From NCBI GenBank assembly GCA_002786595.1, contig PCTC01000022.1, positions 445-9,674 of the forward strand: a stretch of 9,230 bases of DNA, in the 5' to 3' direction. Source of the DNA: Candidatus Roizmanbacteria bacterium CG22_combo_CG10-13_8_21_14_all_34_12 (GTDB lineage Bacteria; Patescibacteriota; Microgenomatia; UBA1406; GWC2-37-13). Below, one piece after another: positions 1 through 4,961 of the stretch (positions are counted from its first letter, which is position 1; every line of letters begins with the position of its first letter). Made by a program: the position numbers and the translations under genes. Below the pieces are notes generated by a model. The model was given only the letters and a program-made list of their open reading frames with translations. It was not told the origin of the DNA and ran no database searches.

Positions 1-37
1 AACGTTTAAAAATTATTAAATTAAGGGAAAAACAAAT

Positions 38-42
38 TACCC
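38..42. repeat. Target-site duplication, left copy (TACCC)
   Basis: TACCC directly abuts the left inverted repeat. The identical pentamer directly abuts the right repeat at 1410-1414. A five-base duplication is typical of many DDE transposases. Chance identity of five bases at both junctions is possible but unlikely given the perfect repeat ends. Confidence 0.8.
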
Positions 43-72
43 AGTCTTACCTAATCGAATAATGATACCAAG
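43..72. repeat. Left terminal inverted repeat of the insertion sequence
   Basis: The outer 13 bases, AGTCTTACCTAAT, are perfectly repeated in inverse orientation at 1397-1409. The inner part, ending AATGATACCAAG, matches the complement of the right end (AATGATGCCAAG) with one mismatch and a one-base indel. Further inward similarity, to about position 92, is shared with 1329-1365 at the right end, so the last codons of the transposase gene overlap the recognition region. Confidence 0.88.
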
Positions 73-73
73 T

Positions 74-1312
74 TTAAATCTCTAACGAACCGCTTTTTCT
101 GTTTTCTCTGTCAATTATTTCAAACAGTTTTCTTTCTTCAATCCTTACTATTTCAGCAAACTCATTGTCTGAATATTGATAAGCTATTTTATCAAGAATT
201 TCAAATGAATGTTGGGGTTTTAGATATTTGTGTCCCTCTGTAATGCCTTTTAAGGCGTCATAAGGAGTGAGGTAACTATGGTAGATCCTTTTCTTTCGAC
301 CTTTATCATCGACCTCTATAGTTGGGAAACCGCAGGGTCGATGGAAGTTTAGATAAATATTAAAAAAGTTTTTGTAATATTTATTTACATGATCCGCCAA
401 ATTTTGATTAATATGTTGCCAACCCATATTCTTTCTGATGACACTACCATTTTTAGATTCAATCTGAGCATTATCATTTGAGTGGTAACTTCTCGACTTG
501 GTTTGTTTGATCCTTTCTTTTTCAAGAAGGGAGGCTACTTGATAATTAATATTTTCGCCTCCTCGATCAGAGTGAAAATTAAAGATAATAAAAGGATACT
601 GTGCAAACATTTGTCTTAACGCCGGAATCATACAGGCTTCATTAATTTGCGGAACACAGACGGCTACTTCCCACTGTGTAATCTCATCAACTGAGTTTAT
701 GTGGTAAACATCTCTTTGGTGGACTGCATCAACCCGTATTGAGCCTGGACGACCATAGTTTTCTGGAGGCATGGTTATACCTATTGGAACGAGACGAGAC
801 TTGGTCCCGTTTACCCAATGACTGTTGTAAACAGGAGAATGACGAAGGTTGGTGATGTGAGCGTGTGAGATACCAGAGATTGTTTCATAATTCCCGTGGT
901 GAAATACTTCAAATTCACGACGTAATATTTCTTTAGTCGCTCCCTCTGACATCCGTAGATGAAATTCATCTGTCTTTTCAAGTAACTTAATATCTGACGA
1001 TGTATAAATTTTTTTTGGTCGAATTCTTTTGTATGATTTTCTTTTAAGATCTCCGTCAACCGCCCTTAAAATTAATCTTTTTAATTGAGCTTTTTTGTAA
1101 CCTGTAATTTTCCTGAGATAATTGATAACTACTTTCTTATCTTTCTTTTTAAGTTTATGGTAACTAAATCTGTCAACAGTTTTATCAATGAACAAATACT
1201 TTTCTTCAATTGGTGAATCCTCCAAAGAAAGGTCAAACCGCTTTGAACCTTTCAAAAATTCTTTCAGTTGTGTAACATTATTGATAAGCGAATCGCTCAT
1301 ATTAATTTGCAT
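74..1312 (-). CDS. DDE (rve-type integrase core) transposase
   Basis: This 412-residue transposase should catalyse cleavage and strand transfer of the surrounding element. The N-terminal part (about 50-135) is rich in Lys and Arg and looks like a helical DNA-binding region. The catalytic core follows. Visible DDE candidates are D195 in RVDAVHQ, D249 in FHSDRGGEN and E285 in NAQIESKNG, giving the classic DD35E spacing. The NDNAQIESKNG stretch is characteristic of rve integrases. The C-terminal 110 residues contain an integrase-like segment with YLNFHRPCGFPT. The reading frame is uninterrupted and fills almost the whole element. Start is ATG at 1312; a second in-frame ATG at 1300 is an alternative. 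No Shine-Dalgarno is visible, and AATAAT lies six bases upstream of the ATG, so the message may be leaderless. The family is not assigned (IS481-, IS3- or ISNCY-like are all possible). Confidence 0.93.
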   Translation of the reverse strand: MQINMSDSLINNVTQLKEFLKGSKRFDLSLEDSPIEEKYLFIDKTVDRFSYHKLKKKDKKVVINYLRKITGYKKAQLKRLILRAVDGDLKRKSYKRIRPKKIYTSSDIKLLEKTDEFHLRMSEGATKEILRREFEVFHHGNYETISGISHAHITNLRHSPVYNSHWVNGTKSRLVPIGITMPPENYGRPGSIRVDAVHQRDVYHINSVDEITQWEVAVCVPQINEACMIPALRQMFAQYPFIIFNFHSDRGGENINYQVASLLEKERIKQTKSRSYHSNDNAQIESKNGSVIRKNMGWQHINQNLADHVNKYYKNFFNIYLNFHRPCGFPTIEVDDKGRKKRIYHSYLTPYDALKGITEGHKYLKPQHSFEILDKIAYQYSDNEFAEIVRIEERKLFEIIDRENRKSGSLEI

Positions 1313-1318
1313 AGAACT

Positions 1319-1324
1319 ATTATT
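1319..1324 (-). promoter_or_regulatory. Probable -10 box of the transposase gene
   Basis: On the minus strand AATAAT (5 of 6 with TATAAT) ends exactly six bases before the ATG at 1312, placing a typical transcription start at or next to the start codon. No convincing -35 is seen. The same -10-to-ATG spacing occurs at two other genes in the window. Confidence 0.4.
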
Positions 1325-1328
1325 ATGA

Positions 1329-1396
1329 CGGTTCGCTTGACTTATTTTGGTATCATTTTTCGATTTGGTATCGATACCATCTTGGCATCATTTTGT
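1329..1396. repeat. Sub-terminal iterons and palindrome at the right end of the insertion sequence
   Basis: The motif TTGG(T/C)ATC recurs at 1347-1354, 1365-1372 and 1382-1389. Between them is the perfect 14-bp palindrome TGGTATCGATACCA (1366-1379). Block 1329-1365, read on the minus strand, matches the left end at 53-92, including AATCGAA, AATGATACCAA and CGAACCG. The right end therefore seems to carry about 31 extra bases (1366-1396) between its outer tip and the inner repeat. These are likely transposase-binding sites; a role in promoter control of the transposase gene is also possible. Confidence 0.65.
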
Positions 1397-1409
1397 ATTA
1401 GGTAAGACT
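1381..1409. repeat. Right terminal inverted repeat of the insertion sequence
   Basis: This is the inverse of 43-72, perfect over the outer 13 bases. The inner block GATGCCAAG, read on the minus strand, corresponds to GATACCAAG on the left. Base 1409 forms both the last base of the repeat and the first base of the TTA that reads as the stop codon of the neighbouring minus-strand gene. Confidence 0.87.
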
Positions 1410-1753
1410 TACCCTTGACATTTATCATAGATGGGCTTATTTTTGATAAAATCAACTACCTGTTCCCGGGGTGCGCGTCCAACCTCAACTTCGGTTAGTG
1501 CTTCAAAAAAGTAAACATTAGGTGTACCGTTCACAGCCCACACCATGGGAAAGTATGAAATAGGTCTAACAATGTGAAGTGTTAGTTCAAAACCTGTCTT
1601 GGAAATAGTGTACTGCCTAACGTATCCTTTTTTTAAACAGAAAATACCGAGTGGATCGTCATCTGCCCGGATAAGCATTTCGCCTTTCTTATAATTACGC
1701 ATACTAAATTGCTTATAAAATACTTCAAGTTCTTTTATTTTATTTGGAGTCAT
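1409..1753 (-). CDS. Truncated Crp/Fnr-type protein, cyclic-nucleotide-binding-like domain only
   Basis: A 114-residue product resembling the N-terminal sensory domain of Crp/Fnr regulators. Residues about 20-100 show the jelly-roll pattern: YKKGEMLI, IFCLKKGYVRQY, GFELTLHIVRP and a late ALTEVEVGRAPREQVVDF segment. Full Crp/Fnr proteins have about 200-230 residues with a C-terminal winged helix; here the protein stops after the domain, so no DNA-binding part exists. The stop codon lies at the insertion-sequence junction. Rejoining the flanks with one TACCC copy still reads GGG TAA, so the stop seems older than the insertion, and the 42 bases beyond do not look like an HTH. The start at 1753 is supported by a promoter at 1768-1795. 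It is either a relic or a stand-alone sensor-like domain; I favour a relic. Confidence 0.72.
   Translation of the reverse strand: MTPNKIKELEVFYKQFSMRNYKKGEMLIRADDDPLGIFCLKKGYVRQYTISKTGFELTLHIVRPISYFPMVWAVNGTPNVYFFEALTEVEVGRAPREQVVDFIKNKPIYDKCQG
1410..1414. repeat. Target-site duplication, right copy (TACCC)
   Basis: Identical to 38-42 and adjacent to the right inverted repeat. On the minus strand it supplies the GGG codon and part of the TAA stop of the truncated Crp/Fnr-type gene. Confidence 0.8.
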
Positions 1754-1767
1754 ATTTATTTAATTGA

Positions 1768-1795
1768 ATTATATAAGAAAATAGAAAATAATCAA
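1768..1795 (-). promoter_or_regulatory. Putative sigma70-type promoter of the Crp/Fnr-type gene
   Basis: On the minus strand TTGATT (complement of 1790-1795) and TATAAT (complement of 1768-1773) are separated by 16 bases. The -10 ends 14 bases before the ATG at 1753, giving a leader of only about 7-8 bases with no Shine-Dalgarno. Confidence 0.5.
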
Positions 1796-1807
1796 TTTGT
1801 AGTTGTT

Positions 1808-1839
1808 AACCGACTGTGCTTATTAAAACACTGTCGGTT
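1808..1839. terminator. Hairpin between dnaJ and the Crp/Fnr-type gene
   Basis: AACCGAC at 1808-1814 pairs with GTCGGTT at 1833-1839. After one T-T mismatch, GTG pairs with CAC, around a 10-base AT-rich loop. There is no clear U-run on either side, so it may be a weak or factor-assisted terminator for the upstream dnaJ operon, or an mRNA 3' end structure. Confidence 0.45.
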
Positions 1840-1942
1840 TAGCATCTTTTCCTTACTTTTCATCTTTTTTTGAAAAATCTGTTAAAAGTTTTTGATCGTT
1901 TCTATCTTAAGTTAGTTAAAAATTGATCTTGATAGAGGGGTT

Positions 1943-1966
1943 AGTTTTAACGTCTTAATTAAAACT
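1943..1966 (-). repeat. Small inverted repeat overlapping the dnaJ stop codon
   Basis: AGTTTTAA (1943-1950) and TTAAAACT (1959-1966) form an 8-bp stem with an 8-base loop, covering the last codons and stop of dnaJ. It is AT-rich and lacks a U-run, so any termination role is uncertain. Confidence 0.35.
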
Positions 1967-2756
1967 TGTTCAATATTTCTTCTTGTTCTTTGGTTATTTT
2001 CTGGGGAATTGTTACAATTATTTTGACATACATATCTCCTTTACCTGACCCTTTAAGTCTTGGGGCCCCTCTTCCACTTAATCGGATAGTTGTTTCCGGC
2101 TGTGTCCCTGCAGGAACCTTTATTTTAATTGGATTATCGATGGTCCTGATTGTTATAGTATCTCCAAGGACTGCTTGTTTGAAAGTGATTTTTTCTTCAG
2201 TAAAAATATCTGCGTCTTTGCGTCTGAATAAAGGATTCGGTGTTACTTCCATGACAATATCATAGTTACCATAGCGGATTTTTGTCCCGCTGTCGACTCC
2301 TGCCGGTATTTTTATATTTTTTTGTTTTCCGTCTATTATCACCGTTTTTTCTATGCCGTGGACAGCTTCGTCAAAATCAAGTGTTAATGTATATGTTTGT
2401 CTTGTTTGTCCTGACTGACGATTTGAAAACGGGGATCCTCCTCCGAAGAACTGTTCAAAAATATCATTTGGATCTGTAAAATCTGAATAACTAAACGGTG
2501 ACTGTCTTTGGGGATCCTGTCTTTGTTGTGACCTTTTTTCATTTACTGCATCATTTTCCCCTTGATCATATGCTTGTCTTTTTTTTGTGTCGGATAGAAT
2601 TTCATATGCATGTGATATTTCCTTAAACTTTTCCGTGGCATCCTTTGCTTTATTACGGTCAGGGTGATACTTTAAAGCTGACTTGCGATATGCCTTTTTT
2701 ATTTCATCATCGGTGGCATTTTTTAAAACACCAAGCACTTCGTAGTAGTTTTTCAT
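1959..2756 (-). CDS. dnaJ: DnaJ/CbpA-type co-chaperone without zinc finger
   Basis: A cytoplasmic J-domain protein that should stimulate DnaK ATPase and deliver unfolded substrates. From ATG at 2756 it has 265 residues. The J domain spans about 1-68, with YYEVLGV at the start and the essential HPD at 31-33. A Gln/Ser/Phe/Gly-rich linker (about 75-118) contains [10 protein letters not shown]. The C-terminal substrate-binding barrels span about 119-260, including [48 protein letters not shown] and KGDMYVKI. There are no CxxCxGxG repeats, so it is a type II (CbpA/DnaJ2-like) protein and shorter than the roughly 300 residues usual for CbpA. An upstream in-frame start at 2789 would add 11 residues lying inside the preceding gene; ATG 2756 fits the J-domain start. 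The yciI stop is one base upstream, so translation is probably coupled. No dnaK or grpE is in the window. Confidence 0.95.
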   Translation of the reverse strand: MKNYYEVLGVLKNATDDEIKKAYRKSALKYHPDRNKAKDATEKFKEISHAYEILSDTKKRQAYDQGENDAVNEKRSQQRQDPQRQSPFSYSDFTDPNDIFEQFFGGGSPFSNRQSGQTRQTYTLTLDFDEAVHGIEKTVIIDGKQKNIKIPAGVDSGTKIRYGNYDIVMEVTPNPLFRRKDADIFTEEKITFKQAVLGDTITIRTIDNPIKIKVPAGTQPETTIRLSGRGAPRLKGSGKGDMYVKIIVTIPQKITKEQEEILNKF

Positions 2757-2757
2757 A

Positions 2758-3054
2758 TTATTTGTTTTTCTTGAGCTCAAAAGCACCAAAGATTGGATTC
2801 CACTCGGCTATTGTATATTCTGAGACAAGTCCATGGATCATAAGTGGATCTTTCTTTATTAACTTAATCGCCTTTTCTTGGCTATCTGTTAACAGGATGA
2901 ACATCGCAGATTTATGAGGCGTGCTGATAAACGGACCGGATATTACTAGCGTACCATTCTCGGAAAGCTTATGGAGATAGAAAACATGTGTGGGAAGATA
3001 TTTCTTCCATCCAACAATGTCAGCGTGAATATATGTTATTACAAAATATTTCAT
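2758..3054 (-). CDS. YciI-family protein
   Basis: A 98-residue protein matching the YciI-like fold (a ferredoxin-like alpha/beta domain related to dimeric alpha-beta barrels). Visible signatures are an N-terminal beta strand (KYFVITYIH), H23 in [10 protein letters not shown], the [13 protein letters not shown] turn, a second strand (SAMFILLTD), and D69-P70 followed by [13 protein letters not shown] near the end. In the family the conserved His and Asp are thought to lie in a putative active site, but the substrate is generally unknown. The gene sits between an unknown protein (36 bp upstream) and dnaJ (1 bp downstream), forming a probable operon. The start at 3054 has no clear Shine-Dalgarno. 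Confidence 0.85.
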   Translation of the reverse strand: MKYFVITYIHADIVGWKKYLPTHVFYLHKLSENGTLVISGPFISTPHKSAMFILLTDSQEKAIKLIKKDPLMIHGLVSEYTIAEWNPIFGAFELKKNK

Positions 3055-3090
3055 TTTAAATTATTATTAATTTTTATTAATAGATTTTTT

Positions 3091-3564
3091 TTATTCTGCT
3101 TTTCCAAGTTGCTCAAGTTTATTTAGAAGCTCTTCGATTTCAATTCCTCTTAAAGTGACACCTTTCCTTCGCGCTATAATTAATCCACTTATAAGACGCT
3201 TAGCCTGTAATGCTTCTGATTTTTTTAAGTAGGTTATTAGAATTGGTTTTCCTGAAAAAAAACGACTGGTTATTCTTAAAGTTGCCAATATGGGTCCACT
3301 TTCGACCGTAATATTAAGGATATCTTCATGAATAATACTATTAACCCTTTTTGTTAAAAAGAAATCCTGCTTAATTATGTCAAGCTTGTTTAAATCGATA
3401 ATAATAGTATCTGGAAACAAAGTAAAAGGGAAAACGGTCTTAATTTTAAGTAATATTATTTCTGAATCAAGAGTAATGTTTGACAGGGTATTTTTAGTTC
3501 GTCCCCTTTTATTATTAAGCGGCTTGTTTACACTTGAAAAAATTGTGGTCGATTTTAGCTTCAT
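3091..3564 (-). CDS. Conserved-looking hypothetical protein, possibly PH-like fold
   Basis: A 157-residue protein I do not recognise. There is no signal peptide or convincing membrane helix. Residues 1-30 are basic and polar (NNKRGRTKNTLSN), probably disordered. Residues about 33-128 alternate short hydrophobic strands (EIILLKIKTVFPF, TIIIDLNKLDII, ILNITVE, ILATLRITS, PILITYLKK) and then a helix (SEALQAKRLISGLIIARR). That strand-rich core closed by one helix resembles bacterial PH-like domains, but this is inference from pattern only. The C-terminal helix (about 137-155) is amphipathic and Glu/Leu-rich. It is the first gene of the probable operon with yciI and dnaJ. The start at 3564 follows A-rich DNA without a Shine-Dalgarno; a palindrome lies just upstream. 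Confidence 0.75.
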   Translation of the reverse strand: MKLKSTTIFSSVNKPLNNKRGRTKNTLSNITLDSEIILLKIKTVFPFTLFPDTIIIDLNKLDIIKQDFFLTKRVNSIIHEDILNITVESGPILATLRITSRFFSGKPILITYLKKSEALQAKRLISGLIIARRKGVTLRGIEIEELLNKLEQLGKAE

Positions 3565-3569
3565 ATTTT

Positions 3570-3583
3570 TTAGAATATTCTAA
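3570..3583. promoter_or_regulatory. Perfect palindrome upstream of the 157-residue gene
   Basis: TTAGAATATTCTAA is a perfect 14-bp palindrome beginning six bases upstream of the ATG at 3564. On the minus strand it contains TATTCT, a weak -10-like hexamer seven bases before the ATG. A dimeric regulator could bind here, but in AT-rich DNA such palindromes also arise by chance. Confidence 0.35.
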
Positions 3584-3650
3584 TATTTGTATATAAACAT
3601 AGTATAGTCTATATATTTGAATATATAACAAATTATTCTTTTTCGTTTTT

Positions 3651-3728
3651 TACCATTGTTAATGGTATTGGACATTTCTATTGTTGTGTAAGATTGTTAA
3701 TGGTATTGTAGTTAATAAAATGGTATAG
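3651..3728. repeat. Direct repeats and inverted repeat in the divergent intergenic region
   Basis: The 16-mer ATTGTTAATGGTATTG occurs exactly twice, at 3655-3670 and 3693-3708 (38 bp apart). A third, shorter version (AATGGTATAG) lies at 3719-3728 and overlaps the -10 box. The first copy is extended by TACC into an inverted repeat, TACCATT-GTT-AATGGTA (3651-3667). The layout, with repeated sites leading up to and into a promoter, suggests an operator for an autoregulated or regulated small-gene cassette. The rest of the divergent region (3584-3650) is simple AT-rich sequence. Confidence 0.6.
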
Positions 3729-3729
3729 T
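3724..3729 (+). promoter_or_regulatory. Probable -10 box of the 83-residue gene
   Basis: TATAGT (5 of 6 with TATAAT) is followed by six bases and then the ATG at 3736, so the message is predicted to be leaderless. No good -35 is evident; the repeated AATGGTAT motif occupies its place and overlaps the -10. Confidence 0.45.
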
Positions 3730-3735
3730 GATTGT

Positions 3736-3987
3736 ATGCAACATAACGATGATAATATCAAGGATATTGCTAATAAAGCCGAAAATATAAAAGATTGGCG
3801 CAATGAACATGGAAAACCCAGTTTTAAATATCTTCAATCTCTTGCAAACGACGGCAATCCAGGGTCACTAGAAAAGTTAAGGTCTATAGCGCAAGATTTA
3901 GATGTAAACTACGGTCCCAATATTTCAACTGATGTATTGATAAGAAAAATACTGGCAACACAGAGCGACTCAAATATCACAACTTAA
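3736..3987 (+). CDS. Small hypothetical protein (83 residues)
   Basis: I do not recognise this protein. It is soluble-looking, polar and predicted mainly helical, with Asn/Asp/Lys-rich N-terminus (QHNDDNIKDIANKAENIKDW) and helices around 40-55 (GSLEKLRSIAQDLDV) and 62-74 (TDVLIRKILATQ). There are no cysteines, signal peptide or membrane segment. The helical C-terminal half could be a small nucleic-acid- or protein-binding domain, but no family motif is visible. It is the first gene of a plus-strand cassette with the 51- and 55-residue genes. The repeats upstream and the -10 box six bases before the ATG support it being expressed. Codon use is AT-rich like its neighbours. Confidence 0.65.
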   Translation: MQHNDDNIKDIANKAENIKDWRNEHGKPSFKYLQSLANDGNPGSLEKLRSIAQDLDVNYGPNISTDVLIRKILATQSDSNITT

Positions 3988-4025
3988 TGAAGAAAATTTT
4001 TTGCTTTTAATTAATCCAGAATAAT

Positions 4026-4181
4026 ATGCAAAAGTTAAAAAACAAAATTCTTCAGAAAAAGTATTTTGGTAAAGTAATAAAAACAAAATCTGCAAAACAA
4101 ACAATTGATCAATACATTAGAAAATTTATGAAGTTTTTTTTGAAAAATAGATTTAAACGAAGAAAGAAAATTATTTTTTAA
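4026..4181 (+). CDS. Very basic small protein (51 residues)
   Basis: From ATG 4026 to TAA 4181. The product has 19 Lys/Arg and a single acidic residue among 51, with several aromatic and Ile residues, ending in a cluster NRFKRRKKIIF. The composition would suit binding RNA, DNA or membranes, but no family is recognised. No Shine-Dalgarno is visible. It lies 38 bp after the 83-residue gene and 35 bp before the 55-residue gene, in the same orientation. Because AAA/ATT-rich DNA easily yields Lys-rich open frames, this call is tentative; a frame of this length uninterrupted in such DNA is only moderate evidence. Confidence 0.4.
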   Translation: MQKLKNKILQKKYFGKVIKTKSAKQTIDQYIRKFMKFFLKNRFKRRKKIIF

Positions 4182-4200
4182 CAAATTATTAAAAACAATT

Positions 4201-4209
4201 AAGGAGGTG
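4201..4209 (+). promoter_or_regulatory. Consensus Shine-Dalgarno for the 55-residue gene
   Basis: AAGGAGGTG, followed by A, complements the canonical 16S rRNA 3' end across its length and ends seven bases before ATG 4217. It is the only strong ribosome-binding site in the window and fixes this start codon. Confidence 0.85.
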
Positions 4210-4216
4210 AATTAAT

Positions 4217-4384
4217 ATGAATGATGATAATCATGGATGTTGTGGAGGTGAAGATAAACACAAACACGAACACAATTGGGAAGAAGGTTTTAAAGATATG
4301 ACAAAAGAAGAGTTGGAAATGAAAAAAGAAAAGTTAGAAAAAAAGCTTGCAATGGTTAATAAATTACTTAAAGAAAAAAAGTAA
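4217..4384 (+). CDS. Small Cys/His-rich coiled-coil protein (55 residues)
   Basis: Supported by a perfect Shine-Dalgarno upstream and an intrinsic terminator 18 bases downstream. Residues 1-20 are potential metal ligands: H6, C8-C9-G-G, then H15-x-H17-x-H19. W21 begins a short linker (WEEGFKDM). Residues 29-55 (from TKEELEMKKEKLEKKL) form a highly charged helix with Leu/Val at 33, 40, 44, 47 and 51 in heptad register, so a coiled-coil dimer or oligomer is likely. There is no signal peptide or membrane segment. I infer a small cytosolic metal-binding or metal-storage/chaperone-like protein, but I recognise no named family. As last gene of the cassette, its strong ribosome-binding site suggests high expression. 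Confidence 0.8.
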   Translation: MNDDNHGCCGGEDKHKHEHNWEEGFKDMTKEELEMKKEKLEKKLAMVNKLLKEKK

Positions 4385-4402
4385 TTTATTTGAAGCGCTT
4401 TA

Positions 4403-4432
4403 AATACCCAAGCTCGCCTTGGGTATTGTTTT
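4403..4432 (+). terminator. Intrinsic terminator after the small-gene cassette
   Basis: AATACCCAAG (4403-4412) and CTTGGGTATT (4418-4427) make a perfect 10-bp stem with a five-base loop (CTCGC), followed by GTTTTG. It lies 18 bases after the stop of the 55-residue gene and closes the cassette. Confidence 0.82.
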
Positions 4433-4834
4433 GGAATTTAGCTAATAGTTATTTACAAATTTGGATTATTACTTCTTTTCTACTTCTATTGCACTTACAG
4501 ATCCGGCAGAATGCAGCAAATTCATTTCTAAAATTTTTAAAAATAGAATCTATATTAGCAAGAGAAAGACAAAATAAAAGTGGTGTTCACCCGAGATTGG
4601 AAATTGCCGATAAAAAAACTGTTAGATTGATTCTCAATTTAGCCATGGAGTTTATTCAAAACTGCATTCAAAATTAATTTTGGTTGACTTTCACAAAGAG
4701 ATTGGGAAAGTAATGGGAATAACCGGAAGCCGTGCCGCTGTCTTATCAAACCATATTGTCTTTAAAATTGAATATCAAAAACGATGGAGAATCAGTAATG
4801 AGTTAAAAAATCTAATTAAAAGATTAAAGAAGTA
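4433..4834 (+). pseudogene. Frame-broken coding remnant, possibly of a LAGLIDADG-type endonuclease
   Basis: No intact gene spans this stretch, but two frames look once coding. In the frame of position 4390, residues around 4515-4674 read SFLKFLKIESI then LARERQNKSGVHPRLEIADKK, before a stop at 4675-4677. In the +2 shifted frame, open from 4626, VDFHKEIGKVMGITGSRAAVL continues to QKRWRISNELKNLIKRLKK and a stop at 4832-4834. The first piece loosely recalls the post-motif part of LAGLIDADG homing endonucleases (motif, then basic NKSG-type stretch, then PRLEI), with SFL..FL..E.SI as a decayed motif. This identification is weak, from pattern memory only. The open frame beginning at 4390 runs through the terminator stem, so its N-terminal part is not a real gene. 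Confidence 0.35.
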
Positions 4835-4842
4835 ATATAAAA

Positions 4843-4914
4843 TTATTGTTTTTGTGCCCTTTTTTTATACTGCACTGGTTCTAAAGTTCCTCCTCCACAA
4901 CGATTACAATCAAA
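4843..4914 (-). pseudogene. Orphan zinc-ribbon fragment
   Basis: On the minus strand an open stretch of about 23 codons ending TAA at 4843-4845 reads DCNRCGGGTLEPV then QYKKRAQKQ. A CxxC followed by GG and a basic tail resembles the last knuckle of a zinc-ribbon protein. There is no start codon between the in-frame stop upstream (4912-4914 region) and the first Cys, so it cannot be a complete gene. It is probably the tail of a decayed gene, or chance. Confidence 0.25.
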
Positions 4915-4923
4915 TTATAAATA

Positions 4924-4944
4924 GATCCCGACTCAGTCGGGATC
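4924..4944 (-). terminator. Terminator hairpin downstream of tRNA-Ile
   Basis: GATCCCGAC (4924-4932) and GTCGGGATC (4936-4944) form a perfect 9-bp GC-rich stem with a three-base loop, 17 bases beyond the tRNA 3' end on the minus strand. It is followed on that strand by TATTTAT, a weak U-rich tail. The position suggests it ends the tRNA transcript. Confidence 0.75.
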
Positions 4945-4961
4945 GTTAACAGATTTTAATG

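Larger units (their letters stand above)
43..1409 (-). mobile_element. Intact insertion sequence with DDE transposase, terminal inverted repeats and 5-bp target duplication
   Basis: A 1367-bp element with a single transposase gene on the minus strand. The outer 13 bases are a perfect inverted repeat: AGTCTTACCTAAT at 43-55 and its complement at 1397-1409. The similarity continues inward with an indel and a mismatch to position 72 on the left and 1381 on the right. Immediately outside lie identical pentamers TACCC at 38-42 and 1410-1414, the expected target-site duplication. Intact ends, an uninterrupted transposase and a matching duplication indicate a recent, probably still functional insertion. 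I cannot assign the IS family with confidence; the transposase has an rve-type DDE core. The boundary could shift by one base because the flanking T is shared between the repeat and the duplication. Confidence 0.88.

Noticed and set aside
1..42. Missing HTH half of the Crp/Fnr-type gene to the left of the insertion sequence
   Set aside because: Translating the 42 bases on the minus strand in all three frames gives stops or short hydrophobic peptides unlike a winged helix, and the window ends too soon to decide more.
811..1059. Plus-strand 82-codon frame inside the transposase gene
   Set aside because: Antisense shadow of the transposase, with no motif or ribosome-binding site. The same applies to the plus-strand frames at 1966-2479, 2645-2917 and 3377-3583 and the minus-strand frames at 5784-6032 and 7292-7480.
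1415..1443. TTGACA, 17 bases, TATTTT on the plus strand next to the insertion-sequence end
   Set aside because: It resembles a promoter but points antisense into the Crp/Fnr-type gene, with no plus-strand gene downstream; probably chance in AT-rich DNA.
3651..3728. CRISPR-like array from the repeated ATTGTTAATGGTATTG
   Set aside because: There are only two full copies and one partial, with unequal spacing (38 and 20 bp), lying directly over a promoter; an operator arrangement fits better.
4390..4514. N-terminal half of the open frame beginning at TTG 4390
   Set aside because: It reads straight through the perfect stem of the intrinsic terminator and gives an unconvincing Trp/Leu-rich peptide. 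Only the later part looks like decayed coding DNA.
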